Source of the DNA: Ministeria vibrans ATCC 50519 | Lineage: Eukaryota > Opisthokonta > Filasterea | DNA: 25,209 nt | Assembly (NCBI GenBank): GCA_943704425.1 | Contig: CALSCP010002280.1 | Location: 43,832-69,040, forward strand | Direction: 5' to 3' | In this document: positions 1 to 13,108 of the stretch, in pieces | Position numbering within the stretch: the stretch's first letter is position 1 | Layout of the letters: each line of letters opens with the position of its first letter | The notes under the pieces: generated by a model | What the model saw: the letters and a program-made list of their open reading frames with translations, nothing else | The model's database searches: none | What the model was told of the DNA's origin: nothing | Translations under genes and position numbers: made by a program

Positions 1-91
<91 letters not shown>

Positions 92-108
92 CTGTCTGTC
101 TGTCTGTC
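1..108. repeat. (TC)n microsatellite with short CTGT tail
   Basis: An uninterrupted TC dinucleotide tract fills roughly the first 86 bases and passes into a few CTGT units. It lies in the intron of the minus-strand forkhead gene, directly after the exon ending at 118, so in gene sense it is a GA tract. The tract continues beyond the left edge. Confidence 0.95.
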
Positions 109-117
109 TTCTCGCAC

Positions 118-693
118 CTTCCACCCCGAACCAGCTGTGCGATAGTATGGGAAATGCGTGCAAATCCAGGCATAGATATCGTTCAGTGTCATTTTCTTCT
201 TGTCTGAGCTACACAGTTTTTTAGTGCCAAACGTTTCCTTTCTTCTTTTTTTTCTGCTTTTTCTCGCTTACCTGTTGATGGCGTAGGTGATCAACGTCGC
301 GTACGAGTACGGTGGCTTGCGAGGTCCCGGCTCATCGTCTTCGCGCTCTATTATCACTCCGCCAATCGGATCAATTCGCGTTCTTGTCTTCAAAAGTTCA
401 CAACCATAAAGATTTGTATTATTATTCGGTTCAAGGGAAAAAAAAAACAACACTGAGCAACCTAACATTAGTTTCAACTCAACCCAAACAGTGTATGGTA
501 GTCAATGCTCTTCTGTTCAACGAAGGCACCCAAGTCTGCATGGCACTTTTGAAGGGACACCAAAAAACAACGTCCATGGCAACGGACATTGATGCGCCCT
601 CTTTACCTTGACTTGACTCACGGTGGGTTTCTTTGGCTTGGGTGTGACTCCCATGGCCGAGAGCCAGTCGATAGAAGTGAGAGATTTGTTCAT
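118..693 (-). CDS. Forkhead (winged-helix) transcription factor, 5' part; runs off the left edge
   Basis: Three exons join in frame: 693-607 (29 codons from ATG), 387-272 and 208-118. Exon 2 ends with AG and exon 3 begins with C, giving Ser in [18 protein letters not shown]. The forkhead domain starts at [16 protein letters not shown], about 55 residues in, continues through [15 protein letters not shown] and stops at GSGWK, exactly before the expected recognition-helix motif NSxRHNLS, which must lie in the next exon outside the window. Exon boundaries are ag|ACAAGA, AACAG|gtaagc, gtag|CTCAGA and TGGAAG|gtgcga. Exon 1 could also end at an in-phase gtgagt donor five codons earlier. Forkhead proteins bind DNA as nuclear regulators; the subclass cannot be told from this fragment. 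Confidence 0.88.
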
Positions 694-898
694 CCTCGAA
701 AAAAGAAAACGCGATGAAAATAGTACATTTCATTTCACATTTCCAATAATTAAAAGATCACCATCAATCACAAAACTAATGATTTTATTGTCTTGTTGCA
801 GACTATTAACCTTGAATGATGAATCATAAATTCATAATTCATAATTTCATATAGACATTCACCTTTTATTAGTATCAATTTTTCAATTACTGGTACAG

Positions 899-929
<31 letters not shown>

Positions 930-945
930 CCTTCTCCCCTACTCT
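694..945. other. Intergenic: 5' flank of the forkhead gene and 3' flank of the kinase gene
   Basis: AT-rich sequence of 252 bases between two minus-strand genes, with a (TC)n tract at about 899-929. On the minus strand an AATAAA hexamer (865-870) lies about 75 bases past the kinase stop codon. No coding exon is visible here. Confidence 0.6.
865..870 (-). promoter_or_regulatory. Candidate poly(A) signal of the kinase gene
   Basis: AATAAA read on the minus strand, about 75 nt downstream of the TGA at 948-946. Position and sequence fit a polyadenylation signal, but no cleavage site can be shown. Confidence 0.4.
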
Positions 946-4296
<3,351 letters not shown>

Positions 4297-5356
4297 CTGC
4301 AACAGACCAGTTGGGACGAGATGAGTAACGTCACTTGTTTTTCTGTTTTAAAAAAAAAAAAAAAACGTAAAGAGGGACCGTCGCACAGCGTAAGCGAGCA
4401 CCAAGTTGGCTTCATAGCGAATATTTAGGGGAGGTTGCAAGGCAGACCGGGAAACAAGGAAGACGGCCGCGTGTGTGTGCTGACAGTGATTGAGTGGGTA
4501 CGTGTGATTGAGAGGGTTCGTCACCAAGCGGCCGGCAGTCGGCAAAATGAGCCAGAAAAAGGGTTGGGTATTGGGTAATTTGGGTCTAGGTGGTGAGGAA
4601 GGGTGTATGCGGAAAAAAGTTTTGAAATAAAAAAACCAACTTCCCAAAAACTACTTCCATCAGAAGATACGCAACGCCCACGCAACGCCTGTGCGTCTCT
4701 ATCAGCCTATCGCTGCCGCCCCCAGCAAGCAATAACGACTGAATAATGTCTGACGGAGGCTATTGAGCACGGCGCAATGAGCATTCACTTGCTGATTCGG
4801 TGGCAATCGCGTCAGAGGTGTGCGATGATATATTCCAATTTACACCATGTGGAAGGCACATTCCCGTGGTAAGGGCAGTCGCCCTGGCACAGCGACCCAA
4901 TGAGTCCGCATCGTCGTGTAGAACAAGCAGTCTTGGGACAGAATCGAACGCATGGCTGTATCCCATGTTTGGCCCAACTGAAGCCCAACTCCGAGCCTGC
5001 CAGGGCATCTGTGCACACACGCATGGTACCCTTCACGCTCAGGACAAAACGTTTGTAGGCTCCGTGCCCAGCGAGAGGTCCGTCAAAGTGTGTGAAACGG
5101 CCGCTTGAAGGAAACGTTGCTTGCTCGGTAAAAAAAACTGCCGACGCTGCGTCTGCAGAGCGCTCTCAATACTTGCTGCCAAACCCCCCCGCCCTCCGGT
5201 GCACGAGACAAGAGACGCAGGCAACAGACGCATGTTGCCTTTTTTGCTTTTTTTTTTTTTTTTTTTTCGCGTCGAACAAGTCAAAACAAGAGAAAGAAGA
5301 TGTGCAGGAAAGACGAAAATAAAGCCCCCATGTTGTCTGAGACTTGCAAGTGCAGG

Positions 5357-5367
5357 TGTATGTATGT

Positions 5368-5444
<77 letters not shown>
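5357..5444. repeat. (TG)n microsatellite
   Basis: More than 35 consecutive TG units from about 5373 to 5444, preceded by TATG variants. Its six-frame translations give poly-(His-Thr) and poly-(Cys-Val) open frames that are not genes. Confidence 0.95.
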
Positions 5445-5445
<1 letters not shown>

Positions 5446-5536
5446 CGAGACGTGTGAGTGCGAATGAGAGGCGAGCGGGGGTGCAGGCGGGGGACGGTGA
5501 CTGTGCTAGGAGTGTCCTCCTGAGAGAGAGTCTTAC

Positions 5537-5597
5537 GTTTGCTGCCTTCTTGTAATGCAGTGTGTATTGACGAGGCAATATCAGAAATATGGTCCAT
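5537..5597 (-). other. Candidate first coding exon of the kinase gene
   Basis: ATG at 5597-5595 opens a frame reading MDHISDIASSIHTALQEGSK, then one extra base C followed by a good donor, gtaaga, at 5536. The exon leaves phase 1, exactly what the next kinase exon (starting AT|ATT at 4296) needs, producing a His codon at the junction. The implied intron is 1240 nt, much longer than others here. One in three random exons would match in phase, so this is suggestive only. Confidence 0.3.
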
Positions 5598-5703
5598 CCC
5601 AAGCCTTGAGATAGAATAAAAAAAAGCTGGTTGGAGTTTGGAGTTTAGTCAGTCAGAAAAAGTCCGTTAGGTTTAAACCAACTGATTGTTTCAAGTTTTG
5701 CGA

Positions 5704-8700
5704 TCAATCTTTATTCTTCTTCCTCCGAAGCGTATCCGTCCACTTGCGCTTGGGCTTGGTATCCTCTGACGTGCCATTGGACGTGGTAGTAGTAGCCTTT
5801 GAGGCCTTACGGTTGGTCATGCGCGCCCAGATGGAGCGGCGTTGGGCGGACGGAGACGCAGCAGTGCCTGAGTCAAATTGCATCTCACCGCCCACTGCTG
5901 ACTCGCTGGCGGCAGACCCGCTCGTGCCCTTGTACATGTTCCGCTAGCAAAGGTAAGACACAAAGACTCTCAATCACACGTAACAAAAAGAAAAGCAAAA
6001 AAGAACAAAGGAACAAAAGAACAAAACAAGCAGACACAGACAGAAGAGAGACAGCAGAAGAAAAGAGATATAAAAAACCACACAGACAGAGATAGAAACA
6101 AATTAAAGTGATGGAGCGGTGTATGTTCGGTGTATGTCGATGTAATATATATATATAATAAATATAATTATATATATTAAAATATATATGTGATGGCATG
6201 CAACGGTCTCCCTCTCATTTTCAGTTGGTACCGGATCATCATCATCATCATTGACGTGTGAGGAGGAAGTTGCTGACTGCGATGCTTGTGCTTTGAGTGC
6301 ACTCTTCTTTCGCTCTTTAAATGCCTATCAAACCAAACCCAAAGACAACATCAAAAAAGGAAAGAGAAAAAGAGAGCGCGATCATTCCAGTGAGACCTTC
6401 TTGTCCGTCGTCTGACTGGACGGCACTGCGTCTACAGCCTGAGAGCGCTTGCTGCGGAACAACGACGACCCTTTCTTCATAATCTGTTGACCAACGGGTC
6501 CCGCCGAGGGGTCCAGCTCTGCTTCATACGGATCCTTCTGCACAAGACAAAACATGAATTCAAAAATCCCATAATAATTATAATTATATTATAAAAAATA
6601 TTATAAATAATATATAATTTAATATAGGAGAAGAGACAGCTGACATGAATAAACTATATGTTCCCACCTTCTTTTTCTTGGGCGACACCCACGACCCGCG
6701 ACGCACAAACGACCGCACTCGCGACAGTCCCGAGTGCTGCTTCGACAGTCCTTCTTTTGCCTCAGGAGCACCCTCTGTCTTGTGCTCGTCTGGAAACACT
6801 ATCGCTCGAATCTTCTCAATCTCCTAAACACATCACTGTAATTAATCCCAGCCCAGGAATTCGCAAATGAATAATCAAGCAATAAAGAAGTAGTGGTCAT
6901 GATCATTGAATACTCAATCGCACAATTGTAGTCTAGGCGAGTGAACGAACAAGTGAAGAAAAAGACGATATTTCCAACTACTCAATCACAGACACAGACA
7001 CACACAAATTCAACAATTAGCCCAAACAATCGAAGAAAGAAAATCGCAACTGCAAACGAATCAGTGGGTCCAACAAGCAATTGCAAACCACTCAAGTCCC
7101 AGTCACACAATTGGCAGAAGGAGCTGCTGCTCTCGAAAAATGAGGAGTACCTCTGGTGGCCATTCAACTGTCTCCAGCACTCGTCGAATTTTCTCACGCA
7201 TCGCCTTCTCTTCGTCAAACATCCCCAGCGCATTGTACACATCCGCACAGTTTGCAAGTGCTAAAATATCACAGGCACACACAGTCAGTCCAATCTTTCG
7301 AGAACCAAGTGAATGTGACAAAGTCGTACTCTTGACGTATGTGGCTGATGTCACTGCTCCCAATTTCTCGCGCACTTTCAGAGCAGCCTCATACATCTAA
7401 CACACGATAATCTCAAAAAAAAATCGATTCTTCGACAGACCGCACACACCCAATACCTTTTGCGCCTCTTCAAACTTGCTCTGTCGATGGTAAATGCGCG
7501 CAACATTCCGCAGGACAAGATCCACTTCACTGTGTACCAGTCCAAACCGATCCACCTGCAACTCGAGCAGACGATGGCCCAGCTCCTCAGCCGGCTCTTG
7601 TTTATCCTATATACAGACGAGATACAAATACGTACGCCACAAATTTGATTAAAATCGCTCGGTACGATGGACATGTACACTAGTTTCACACTCTCACTCA
7701 AAAACATAATTATTTTCGCATTCAAACCTGTTTAACCAGGGAGTGACAGAGATTCTCCAGACAAGCCGCAGTCAACCCAGGATCCGAATCTTCATTGGCG
7801 TCCAAAATTACAAGTGCTCGTCGATAATGCCCCTGTAACAACCAAGGGTATTAAAAAATTGAAGGGAGAGAGATTAATGATTGTCAATCAATGACAACGC
7901 AATCGTATTTTAATACATACTTCTGCTTCCTCGTGTTTTTGCTGGCTATCAAAGATGAGTCCAAGATTATTCAGAGTAGTTGCAACCTACAAATAACAAG
8001 GTGCATTGTCACACGCACGCACATGTACAGTTAGGACTCGAGGTAGGTTAAAGGTTAGACCGTAGCCGGCGCCACAATATTAATTCGTCTCACCTGGGGG
8101 TGATTTGGTCCAAAAGCGTGTTCCTTAATTTCAAGGGAGCGCTGACACAATGGCTCTGCTGCTTTGTACATTCCCAGATTGCCATACACTGCCACAAGAT
8201 TGTTCAATGACTGGCCAACCTACAAAACACAATGCAATTATCGATAAGATAAGAATAATACTACAATACTTATTTTACGATTAGAGTCGTATTCTCCGTA
8301 TACTTATTATTTTTTTTCTTCTTTTTTAGTATTTCTTCTCCTTCCTCACTCTTTCTCTCGATCTATCTCTCAATCTATCTCTCTTTTGTTCTCTCACTCA
8401 CGAGCTACCTTTGCGTCGAGGTAGCCAAACGCCTTCTCTCTGATGGTCATTGCGCGTTCGTGAAGTGGCAGTGCCTTTTCGTGTTCTCTCATTTTGCTGA
8501 AACCCAATCCATCGATCAATTGCATTATCTTTCTGTTCTCTCCTAGATACACTATTTTAATTGCATTTCCTCTAATTACCTGTACAAAAGCGCAAGATTA
8601 TTGAGTGCGTTTGCGACTTCAGGATGCTCTGGGCCCAAATGGATCTCAAGAAGATTCACGGAGCGCTCGCACAGCACCGCAGACTGTTTCGTTTGACCTA

Positions 8701-9032
8701 CCCAAACAAAGTAAACTTGCAATTGTTTTCATTCCGAACGAAGGGATACCGGTTGTGCGGTAGAGCATGGCAAGGTACGAGAGAAGCCGAGCGACTTCAA
8801 ATGCCTCGTCACCAAACTCTGCCTCAACCACTTGAAGTGCCTAAAAGAACCAACAAACAAGCATGAATCATTGTTTACGTTTCTTTTTCTTTTGTTTTTT
8901 TTTTGTTGTTGTTGTTGTTGTTACTTCTTCACAGAGTGGAATGGCTTCAATGTATCGGTGTTCGTTAATAAGGCTGGCTGCCGCGTCACACAGTCGCGTG
9001 GCTTCATCAGGCAGATTTGGTAAGTCGTCCTC
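5704..9032 (-). CDS. Kinesin-light-chain-like tetratricopeptide repeat protein
   Basis: Fourteen exons join in phase: 9032-8925, 8840-8750, 8697-8580, 8496-8409, 8219-8094, 7986-7921, 7832-7728, 7606-7457, 7396-7330, 7260-7151, 6823-6668, 6537-6397, 6324-6232, 5943-5704; 552 residues plus an N-terminus. About eight tandem 42-residue TPRs are visible, with the signature ALNNLALLYSKMREHEKAL and spacers such as LGPEHPEVA and FGPNHPQVA typical of TPR_12/KLC repeats. Repeats 3-5 are the most canonical. A Lys/Ser-rich, probably disordered tail of about 200 residues follows (IEKIRAIVFPDEHK, basic PKKKK, Asp run, RRKKNKD end). TPR arrays of this class bind cargo or partner peptides. The N-terminal coiled coil that pairs KLC with the kinesin heavy chain is not seen, so true KLC function is not shown. 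One donor is weak (AAG|gtctca at 6396). The start is unresolved because exon 9032 begins with an acceptor (atag|GAGGAC). Confidence 0.85.
6560..6635. repeat. AT-only low-complexity block in TPR-gene intron
   Basis: TA/AAT-rich sequence with short inverted repeats inside intron 6538-6667. A similar AT block lies at 6141-6190 in intron 5944-6231. No coding or RNA signal is seen. Confidence 0.6.
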
Positions 9033-9660
9033 CTATCATCAATTCCGCAAAGAAAAGACAAGTCCATCAAAGTCAAAATATCCAATCATATATATTCTAG
9101 GATACAAGGCTTTCGTGAATAAACCCGGTATATAACAGCGCTCTCGTTGCAGTTGACATGAGAAATTGAGAACACGGAATATGTCAATCAAAACAAATAG
9201 CTCTGATCTTTAGGCGACGAATATAATGCGCTTTCAAAACAAAAGATGGAGATCACTCGGTTCCACGCGATAGAGTGCAGCGCTTCCTCCGTATTGCTTT
9301 GCATTAACGGACAGCGATCAATGGTGATCATGAAAGTTAAGGCGGAATAGTACAAATAATTCAAACAAGGGAAATTATTCGGTATTAAAGAAGTTTTGCG
9401 CCACTGCTATGGGGAGGGAAATGGGGCAGACGCGGCGATGAGAGACATCTTTTCCTTCAAGACGTGTACACTTTTTTGATTTTCGAAAAGAAAAAAAAAA
9501 CGTTTTTTGCGGTCAGTGCGATGTGTTGGGACAACCGACACAGACTAGTGGCACAAACAGAGGGGGGAGGCAGAATGGGGAGTTGGGGTGCATTGAACTG
9601 ACTAGGAGGTCGGAAAGAGCGAAAAAAAAAGTTTTTTTTCTTCTTTTCCTTCTTCGGTAC
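9033..9660 (-). other. Probable long first intron of the TPR gene
   Basis: 628 bases between the first secure TPR exon and the candidate upstream exon. A 47-codon minus-strand frame (9331-9188, ATG start, contains MQSNTEEALHSIAWNRV) is open. It has an in-phase gtgatc donor but no neighbour it clearly joins, so I do not call it an exon. The rest is AT-rich with a poly(A) run near 9490. Confidence 0.4.
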
Positions 9661-9803
9661 CATTGCGGCGGTTGCAGGAGTGTGTGTCTCTGCCGGTGTT
9701 GCCTCGGGTGCATTTTGATCCTCTGCTTCAGTCTGGGCACGAGAGGTGGACGAGTGAATGGCTGAGAGAGCACTGGTGACGCTGAGTGACGTACGGGATT
9801 CAT
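9661..9803 (-). other. Candidate N-terminal exon of the TPR gene
   Basis: On the minus strand a frame reading TEAEDQNAPEATPAETHTP ends in GCAATG|gtaccg at 9661, in the phase-0 position needed by the exon starting at 9032. Its composition fits a disordered N-terminus. The frame has no upstream ATG before a TGA, so either a further exon precedes it or translation starts at the ATG at 9663-9661 directly before the intron. A different ATG at 9803 opens another frame that does not match phase. Confidence 0.35.
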
Positions 9804-10264
9804 AGTTGCAAAAAGACTCCCAGTCTGTCTTTCAAAGGCACTTTTGCGAGTGTAGGTCTCTTAAAATAGTCTTCCGATAAAGGACCGATATGCGTTTATC
9901 AAGACGCAATCGCAAAAAAGAGTAAAAGATGAAAATTAAAAGATAAAAATTCAAATCTTATGAGTTATGCATATCAGTGTGACAAGGACAACCAGACCAC
10001 TCTTCAGACTCGTATTTTGCTGGACTGAAACACTATCAATCACATCATTTATTCACATGGGAGAATAGTGGCAGGTCGGAAGGGCATGAGCCCAAATAGA
10101 GACCAAATAGACGATCAGTCAAATGAAACAGAAAAATCAAATACAATTATACAAATCAGTTGAATTTTCTCTTTCTTCTCATCCCTCGTTCTCTGACCTG
10201 TGCCCTCGGCGCCTGGTTGTCGCCTGTACGCTACCTCTTTGCTTCCGCGCGGTGTCCTTTGTCG
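9804..10264. promoter_or_regulatory. Shared 5' region between divergent TPR gene and TFIIB gene
   Basis: 461 bases separate the candidate 5' exon of the minus-strand TPR gene from the TFIIB start on the plus strand, so both promoters should lie here. The left two thirds is AT-rich and the last 100 bases are pyrimidine-rich. No TATA box or other element stands out enough to name. Confidence 0.5.
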
Positions 10265-11426
10265 ATGTCGGGGGCGCCCAGCAAGGCAGGCAAAGCGTCT
10301 GCGTCTGCGTCTGCGTCTGCGTCGGGCTCCGGCGCCGGCCTGTCCATGGCGGACAATTGGGACCTGTGCCCCAACTGCAACGTGCGAGGGTTCATTCACA
10401 GCGACTACCGCACGGGCGCCGAAGTGTGCGAGGAGTGTGGCGTTGTCGTGCGGCGACTCATCTCCGACGAATCCGAATACCGAACCTTCAGCAGCGACAA
10501 GGGCGACCAGCAGCCTGGTAAGGACTGCCCCCTCCCCCGGGGTGTTCTTCCTCGTTCTTGATGCGCCCGCGTGTCTGTTTAATAGCGAGAGACATTAAAA
10601 AACGAATGGATACGTTTTCCATCATGAACCCCCCTTTCGTTTTTTGTGGCTAGATCGCAACCGTGCGGGTCCGGCAGAGAACCCTGGTGAGGAGATTGAC
10701 TTGAGTACGGGTATTGAGCAGTCGAATGCTGCGTCGCGTGCGTTGGGGCTACAAAACTCGCAGCTGACCCGGTCAAAACGCGACCGGCTGCGCGGCGACG
10801 TTTTTGGCGAGATTACGACGATCTGCGGTCGGCTCGGCGTACCCAATACGACCAGCTCACGTGCTCAGTCGCTGTACAAGCAGTTTGACGACCGTACGGC
10901 GAAGCGGACGAGTCACAAGGCGTCGGCACTCGCGGCCGCAAGTGTCTTCTTGGCGCTGCGGCGCGAAGGCATTCCGCGCACGCTCAAGGAGCTCTGTGGC
11001 GTCGCGACGAACACCACCAAGAAGAAGATCCAGCGAGCATTTACGACTATTGCAGATGCGCTCGGAGGCGAGACGGGTGTTGTGACCACGGACCATCTTG
11101 TGGCGCGGTTTGTGTCGCGCCTCGACATCCCCTATGCCACCGGCCAAGTGGCTGCGTATGTGGCACGGCGTGCAGTCGACCTGAGCCTGGCCAACAGCCG
11201 TGTGCCCACCACCGTTGCCGCAACAGCCATCTACATGACCATGCAGCACACACCGACCCCGCTCACGCCCGCCCAGGTCAGTGACGAGACGGGTGCTGCC
11301 GCCTCCACCATCCTAGGGGCCTACCGCGACATTGTCGATCGCGAGGCGGACCTCTTTCCCGTTGACTTTTGGAAAGGTGTTCTTGAGCGGCGCGAACAGG
11401 CAAAGCAAGACAAGACCAAAAAATAA
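10265..11426 (+). CDS. GTF2B/SUA7: Transcription initiation factor IIB (TFIIB)
   Basis: Two exons, 10265-10517 and 10654-11426, join as CCT G|AT CGC, giving 341 residues. Residues 35-58 form the zinc ribbon (CPNC at 35-38, CEEC at 55-58), which docks on RNA polymerase II. The B-reader/linker (DESEYRTFSSD) follows, then two cyclin folds: first around KRTSHKASALAAASVFLALR and KELCGVATNTTKKKIQRAF, second around YVARRAVDLSLANSRVPTT and ETGAAASTILGAYRDIVDR. TFIIB bridges TBP-bound promoter and polymerase in the nucleus. Length is close to the usual 315-345. The first 27 residues are an odd (Ala-Ser)n extension from a hexanucleotide repeat. Met28 (MADNWDLCPNC) is a plausible alternative start. The gene is divergent from the TPR gene and convergent with the next one. 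Confidence 0.95.
10298..10324 (+). repeat. (GCGTCT)n coding hexanucleotide repeat
   Basis: About four GCGTCT units encoding Ala-Ser pairs in the N-terminal extension of TFIIB, before the zinc ribbon. Unit changes alter the length in two-residue steps without shifting the frame. Confidence 0.85.
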
Positions 11427-11473
11427 AATAATCATGATGACTGTATTACATTATACAATAATAAGAAAATAAA
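11422..11473 (+). promoter_or_regulatory. Candidate poly(A) signals of TFIIB
   Basis: AATAAA at 11422-11427 overlaps the TAA stop (11424-11426) and a second AATAAA is at 11468-11473. Either could direct cleavage in the AT-rich 3' flank. The overlap with the stop recurs in other genes of the window. Confidence 0.4.
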
Positions 11474-11740
11474 TAGAGAATCGAGAGCTGTACTCAATGT
11501 CAAAGCAAGGCGATATACAAAGCAAAAAGCATTATAATACTGCCAGCGTAGACTTCTAAACGAGAATGCCCCGAAAGAAGCCGATAGACCAACTGATACA
11601 CCCATGAGAAGAATGTACGAACACACAGGTAGACCCTGTACACTGCAGTCCCTGGTGCACCGTTGCGGCGCCCCTCAGGCCCAATACGCCCGAGGGCCCT
11701 CTTGAAAGGGAACGGGAGAACTGGGTGACAATAATATTTC

Positions 11741-12646
11741 TCATTCGCTGGGACTTTTACACTCTCGGGGACGCCAAAGGTTTGCTTGTACAAGTGCCGG
11801 GCAGTCGCGTGTCAAGGGGGTGTCTGAGTCGCCATCCCACACTTGGCCGACGTGCTCGAGGGCAGACGAGCGAGCGGTGGGGAATGGTCGGGCATGGGAT
11901 CCGTACTTGTCGCAGGAGAAGGCGTCGTGTTGCAGTACACGGCTGCTATTCGAGTCGGGCTGCATGCGAGGCCAGACGTGCACCTCGAGAAAATTCATGT
12001 CGTCCCATTGATGTGCACGCGAAGGCCACGCTTCAATTTGGTGGCGAATCTCCGGAAGAAGCACTCGGCCGCCCCACATGCCTCCGTTGATGCGGTAGAG
12101 CGAGTGAATGGGATGATCGCGCATCAGATGGAAGGCATACGACGAGGCGAGCCATTCGTCGACGGCTGCCCGCTCTCGGAGCGTTGGGCGGGAATCTACA
12201 TCACGAATAAGGTACACACTAACTGTAGGGTCCGCCGCGACCAGAAACCGCCAGAACATGCCCGCAGTGGCGCCACCAAGCGGGAGTGTTGATGACGAGT
12301 TCATCAGCACTATTTCGGCGCCCGTCTTTCGCAGCAGGTCAATGCTGAGCCAGGGAACGGTGTCAGCGTCAACGTAGAATCGACACAGCCAGGCGGGTCC
12401 GTAGACGCGACGGGCGTGCCGGACGTTTGCAAGAGCGCCAGCGAGGTATTTTGAATGCGCACCGTACAATGCGAAGGAGAGCACCTTCTTGGTCGACGGC
12501 ACACGAGCTGAGACGGCCTCCTCCATCATTGGCTTGCTGTCTACGCTGTGCAGTGTGGCGTTTGGAGTTGGCCATTGGCGGAGCACGACGAGAATAGTGC
12601 AGAGGAGCAACAGCAGGAGAAGCGAAGGGCGAACCGATCGTCTCAT
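11741..12646 (-). CDS. Putative membrane-anchored glycosyltransferase-like protein, intronless
   Basis: One uninterrupted frame of 301 residues from ATG 12646. Residues 8-22 (SLLLLLLLCTILVVL) after three Arg form an uncleaved signal anchor typical of type II Golgi enzymes. The body has KVLSFALYGAHSKYLAGALA, then GMFWRFLVAADPTVSVYLIR followed by DVDSR, an aspartate motif resembling the metal-binding DxD of GT-A transferases, then AAVDEWLASS, HLMRDHPIH and INGGMWGG, and a late QWDDMNFLE. I recall similar RD-D-SR / MRDHP / GGMWG blocks in uncharacterised bacterial and algal proteins but cannot name a family, so the enzyme role is inference. It lacks introns in a strongly intron-rich window and its 3' end faces TFIIB. 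Confidence 0.7.
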   Translation of the reverse strand: MRRSVRPSLLLLLLLCTILVVLRQWPTPNATLHSVDSKPMMEEAVSARVPSTKKVLSFALYGAHSKYLAGALANVRHARRVYGPAWLCRFYVDADTVPWLSIDLLRKTGAEIVLMNSSSTLPLGGATAGMFWRFLVAADPTVSVYLIRDVDSRPTLRERAAVDEWLASSYAFHLMRDHPIHSLYRINGGMWGGRVLLPEIRHQIEAWPSRAHQWDDMNFLEVHVWPRMQPDSNSSRVLQHDAFSCDKYGSHARPFPTARSSALEHVGQVWDGDSDTPLTRDCPALVQANLWRPRECKSPSE

Positions 12647-13108
12647 GATTAGAATTCGAGACGATGAGAACCAGCGGAGAGGGGCACGCCAATCCTAATT
12701 AACAATTCCTAAGAAGTAAGGAGTGTCTGACCAATAAGGCTTATGAAGGAGACATTGAGCAAAAAATATAATAATAATTACGACGAGATAAACTCTAAAC
12801 GTCTCTGTTAAACAAAACTTGAATAAACAGACTCACTTAGGAGTGAGTTAAGTTAACGGAGTATTCATGGAGTCATGTCTAGATAAAAAAAACGTGGTTT
12901 TGACAACTGCAGTAACTGATACTTCACTGGTACTAATTGTTTTTCCAATAAGTTCCCTTTCCTTTCACTATACTTATCAATCACACACCAATCTCACAAC
13001 CATCACACACATTTACACGCACACACAGACCGCTTTCCATCGCATAGATTTTCCTAGCCAGACTGTTAATTCCAACGTTCGACGGGCTTCCAATACTTTG
13101 TTCGGGCT
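12647..13108. other. Intergenic, upstream of the glycosyltransferase-like gene
   Basis: 462 bases between two minus-strand genes. It must hold the promoter of the gene ending at 12646 and the 3' flank of the zinc-finger gene. AT-rich with CA-rich patches near 13010-13030. No exon or structured RNA is seen. Confidence 0.5.

Larger units (their letters stand above)
4297..5703. other. Kinase 5' region or long first intron; no confident gene
   Basis: About 1.4 kb between the first secure kinase exon and the 3' end of the TPR gene. It holds poly(A)/poly(T) runs near 4350 and 5250, a long (TG)n tract and a GC-balanced stretch (4760-5110) open on both strands. No translation of the latter shows a domain I recognise, and splice-compatible ends are not obvious. 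The only exon candidate I can support is 5537-5597. Confidence 0.5.

Noticed and set aside
4905-4985. Minus-strand segment with a T-loop-like GTTCGATTC, suggesting a tRNA
   Set aside because: No seven-base acceptor stem, D-arm or anticodon arm can be drawn at proper spacing; only a five-base pairing around 45 nt was found.
4760-5108. GC-balanced block open on both strands, possible gene
   Set aside because: No recognisable domain, no convincing splice ends, and the two strands look equally uninformative.
5166-5602. Minus- and plus-strand frames of 140-190 codons across the (TG)n tract
   Set aside because: Most of their length is poly-(His-Thr) or poly-(Cys-Val) from the dinucleotide repeat; only the first 20 codons of one frame could be an exon.
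11820-12292. Plus-strand frames opposite the glycosyltransferase-like gene
   Set aside because: Antisense shadows; the minus frame has a signal anchor and conserved-looking motifs over its full length.
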